Positions 62,341-64,000 of a stretch of 64,000 nt of DNA are shown piece after piece. Source of the DNA: Cryptomeria japonica (lineage: Eukaryota; Streptophyta; Pinopsida; Cupressales; Cupressaceae); the NCBI RefSeq assembly GCF_030272615.1, contig NC_081406.1, positions 168,979,861 to 169,043,860 on the forward strand, given 5' to 3'. The notes beneath the pieces are model-generated. The model was not told the DNA's origin and searched no databases. It worked only from the letters and a program-made list of their open reading frames with translations. The first letter of the stretch is position 1, and each line of letters begins with the position of its first letter. Made by a program: the position numbers and the translations under genes.

Positions 62341-63985
62341 CAATATTAGAAACATCATGTGTAACCTTGCATGGTAAGAAGTGTGCCATCTTTGAAAAAT
62401 GGTCTACCACAGCATAGACACTATCATAGCTTGATTTAGTCCTAGGAAGGCCTAAGACAAAATCCATACTAACCGAATCCCAAGATTTGGTAGGGATGGG
62501 TAAAGGAGTATAGAGGCCTGCATTTGAACTTGTAACTTTATCTCTTTGACACACCACACATTCTAAAACAAATTTCCTCACATCTGATTGCATTCTTGGC
62601 CAAAAATAAAACCCTCTAACCAACTCAAGTGTCTTATCAAGTCCAAAATGTCCTAATAAACTCCCACAAAGATTTTCCTTGACAATATTCTCCCTCATTG
62701 AGCAATTAGGAATACAAAGCTGACTACCCTTGAAAAGTAAACCTTCTTGAAGCATATACTCAAAAAAATCAGTAGGATATCTTTCATTCATAGCTTGAAA
62801 AACCTCATAAGCCTCCTTGAAATCTACATCTTCTTGGTACATGTCCTTCATAGCAGTGATTCTCATGATTTCTAATTGAATCTCTTGGATTACCAAGTTC
62901 CTCTGACTTAGGGCATCTGCAAATTTATCGGCCACTCCCTTCTTATGCTTGATAGTGAATGTGAAAGCTTGAAGGTACTCCATCCATTTCATGTTCCTAT
63001 GATTGAGTTTCTCCTTCCTATTCAAAAATCTTAAAGCATGGTTATCAATATAAACAACAAATTCCATAGGTAATAGATAGTGCCTCCATTTCCTAAGATA
63101 TTGTACCAAAGCATACATCTCTAGATCATAGGTTGAAGATTTTTGTTTTTCTTCATTTAACTTCTCACTGAAAAAGGCCACAGACCTACCCTTCTGACTC
63201 AATAATCCTCCTATATCTTTCTTAGATGCATCACATTCAATAGTAAATACCTTATGAAAATTAGGAAGGACTAAGATGGGCTGCTCTACAATCTTTGTTT
63301 TCAAATACTCAAAAGACTTATTAGCTTCATCATTCCAAGCAAATTGACACTTTCTTCCACCCTTGATGGTATCTATCATAGGAGCACTAACCCCACTGAA
63401 ATTTCTTATAAACTTCCTATAAAAACTTTCTAAGCCATGGAAACTTTTTACCTCACTTGCAAACCTACGTGTGGGCCAATTGAAGATTGCCTCCACCTTA
63501 GATGGATCCATTCTCAGATTACCTTTGGAAACAACAAATCCAAGAAATACCAATTCCTCCTCCAAGAAAACACACTTGTCCAAGTTGACCTTCAACTGCT
63601 CCTCATGCAACCTTTTCAATACCAAATCAAAGTGCATTAGATGTTCATTTCTATCCTTACTGAAAATCAATATATCATCCCAGTATACTACCACAAAATA
63701 ATTGATAAAGGGCTTAAGAAACTCATTCATTAACCTCATAAAAGTACTAGGGGCATTGGAAATCCCAAATGGCATTACCATCCATTCAAACAAGCCTTCG
63801 TTGGTCTTAAATGTTGTCTTCCATTGGTCTCCAACTTTGATCCTAATTTGGTGATAACCACTTTTCAAGTCTATTTTGGAATAGTACTTGGCCTCTCCTA
63901 GACAATCCATCAAATCCTTTATTCTCGGTATTGGGAACCTATATATGATTGTTATTCTATTGATAGCCCTAGAGTTTATACACAA
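62324..63985 (-). CDS. Pol fragment: RT, RNase H and integrase N-terminus, second chromovirus
   Basis: An uninterrupted 553-codon frame, unusually long for this window. [36 protein letters not shown], and the catalytic motif as YWDD (about 63677) where YLDD or YVDD is normal. RNase H: FTIECDASKKDIGG, FFSEKLNEE, VVYIDNHALRFL. Integrase zinc domain: HFGLDKTLELVRGFYFWPRM and CVVCQRDKV, then [20 protein letters not shown] with the first catalytic Asp. The frame ends shortly after NIAG because of the deletion. The RT start is beyond the stop or edge at 63985-64000. Probably recent but already defective. Confidence 0.88.
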   Translation of the reverse strand: MCINSRAINRITIIYRFPIPRIKDLMDCLGEAKYYSKIDLKSGYHQIRIKVGDQWKTTFKTNEGLFEWMVMPFGISNAPSTFMRLMNEFLKPFINYFVVVYWDDILIFSKDRNEHLMHFDLVLKRLHEEQLKVNLDKCVFLEEELVFLGFVVSKGNLRMDPSKVEAIFNWPTRRFASEVKSFHGLESFYRKFIRNFSGVSAPMIDTIKGGRKCQFAWNDEANKSFEYLKTKIVEQPILVLPNFHKVFTIECDASKKDIGGLLSQKGRSVAFFSEKLNEEKQKSSTYDLEMYALVQYLRKWRHYLLPMEFVVYIDNHALRFLNRKEKLNHRNMKWMEYLQAFTFTIKHKKGVADKFADALSQRNLVIQEIQLEIMRITAMKDMYQEDVDFKEAYEVFQAMNERYPTDFFEYMLQEGLLFKGSQLCIPNCSMRENIVKENLCGSLLGHFGLDKTLELVRGFYFWPRMQSDVRKFVLECVVCQRDKVTSSNAGLYTPLPIPTKSWDSVSMDFVLGLPRTKSSYDSVYAVVDHFSKMAHFLPCKVTHDVSNIAGVCF

Positions 63986-64000
63986 CTTCCATGTCCCTTC

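Larger units (their letters stand above)
59974..64000 (-). mobile_element. Second Ty3-gypsy chromovirus, minus strand, cut by window edge
   Basis: The 3' LTR (59974-61442) is followed on the minus strand by chromodomain, integrase, RNase H and RT running off the right edge. It is related to the 15645-21914 element (same RT and integrase phrases) but from another family. It was inserted into the right Tat-like copy. The candidate target duplication cannot be checked because the other LTR lies outside. Confidence 0.85.

Overview
This window is nuclear DNA of a plant with a large, repeat-rich genome. The evidence is plant-type LTR retrotransposons (Ty3-gypsy chromoviruses, a Tat-type Ty3 lineage with a second RNase H, copia-type elements primed by initiator tRNA-Met), a plant L1-type LINE with an RNase H domain, a plant mobile domain (PMD) gene, and spliced 5' exons of a plant leucine-rich-repeat receptor kinase. 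The density of old, nested, stop-riddled elements would fit a gymnosperm or another giant-genome seed plant, but the species cannot be fixed from the sequence alone.

Layout. 1-5418 is a satellite of about 20 bp units, each bounded by CATATG and present in both orientations, with a superimposed 0.86-0.93 kb higher-order period. It passes abruptly into a 1.1 kb purine-rich tract (to 6540), a short stretch with strong inverted repeats, and an ATAC/AT microsatellite (to 7294). 7662-8762 is a decayed reading frame I cannot identify. 10932-12388 (minus) holds three well-formed exons of an LRR-VIII-type receptor kinase (signal peptide, N-terminal cap, first 72 bp LRR exon); no further LRR exon was seen to the left. 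A truncated LINE end and a roughly 570 bp tandem repeat follow. 15645-21914 is a complete chromovirus on the minus strand with both LTRs; its gag-pol is broken almost only by in-frame stops, most of them CAG to TAG. 22931-26817 holds an old LTR-like sequence split by two solo LTRs with target duplications. 26.8-32.0 kb is AT-rich and featureless apart from a CT/AT microsatellite.

32719 to about 45975 is one L1-type LINE (minus) cut into three pieces by two later LTR insertions. One is a 2.86 kb non-autonomous element (33001-35862) with a GC-rich, proline-rich frame. The other is a 6.9 kb copia-like element (36443-43343) that encodes coiled-coil/CCHC Gag remnants and a very long unrecognised frame (about 1,076 codons, four stops) but no visible protease, integrase or reverse transcriptase. 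Both have target duplications inside the LINE. 47146-59973 holds two linked copies of one Tat-like Ty3 family sharing the LTR 54218-55845. The left copy has RT, two RNase H domains and integrase, followed by an antisense PMD gene between integrase and the polypurine tract. The right copy is cut at 59973 by another chromovirus (minus) that runs off the right edge.

No intact protein-coding gene is certain here. The genes act as transposon modules (Gag packaging, Pol copying and integration) rather than a host pathway. The most unusual items are the long frame in the 6.9 kb element, the antisense PMD gene, a covarying C-loop hairpin near the 3' end of copia-type LTRs, and the dyad satellite.
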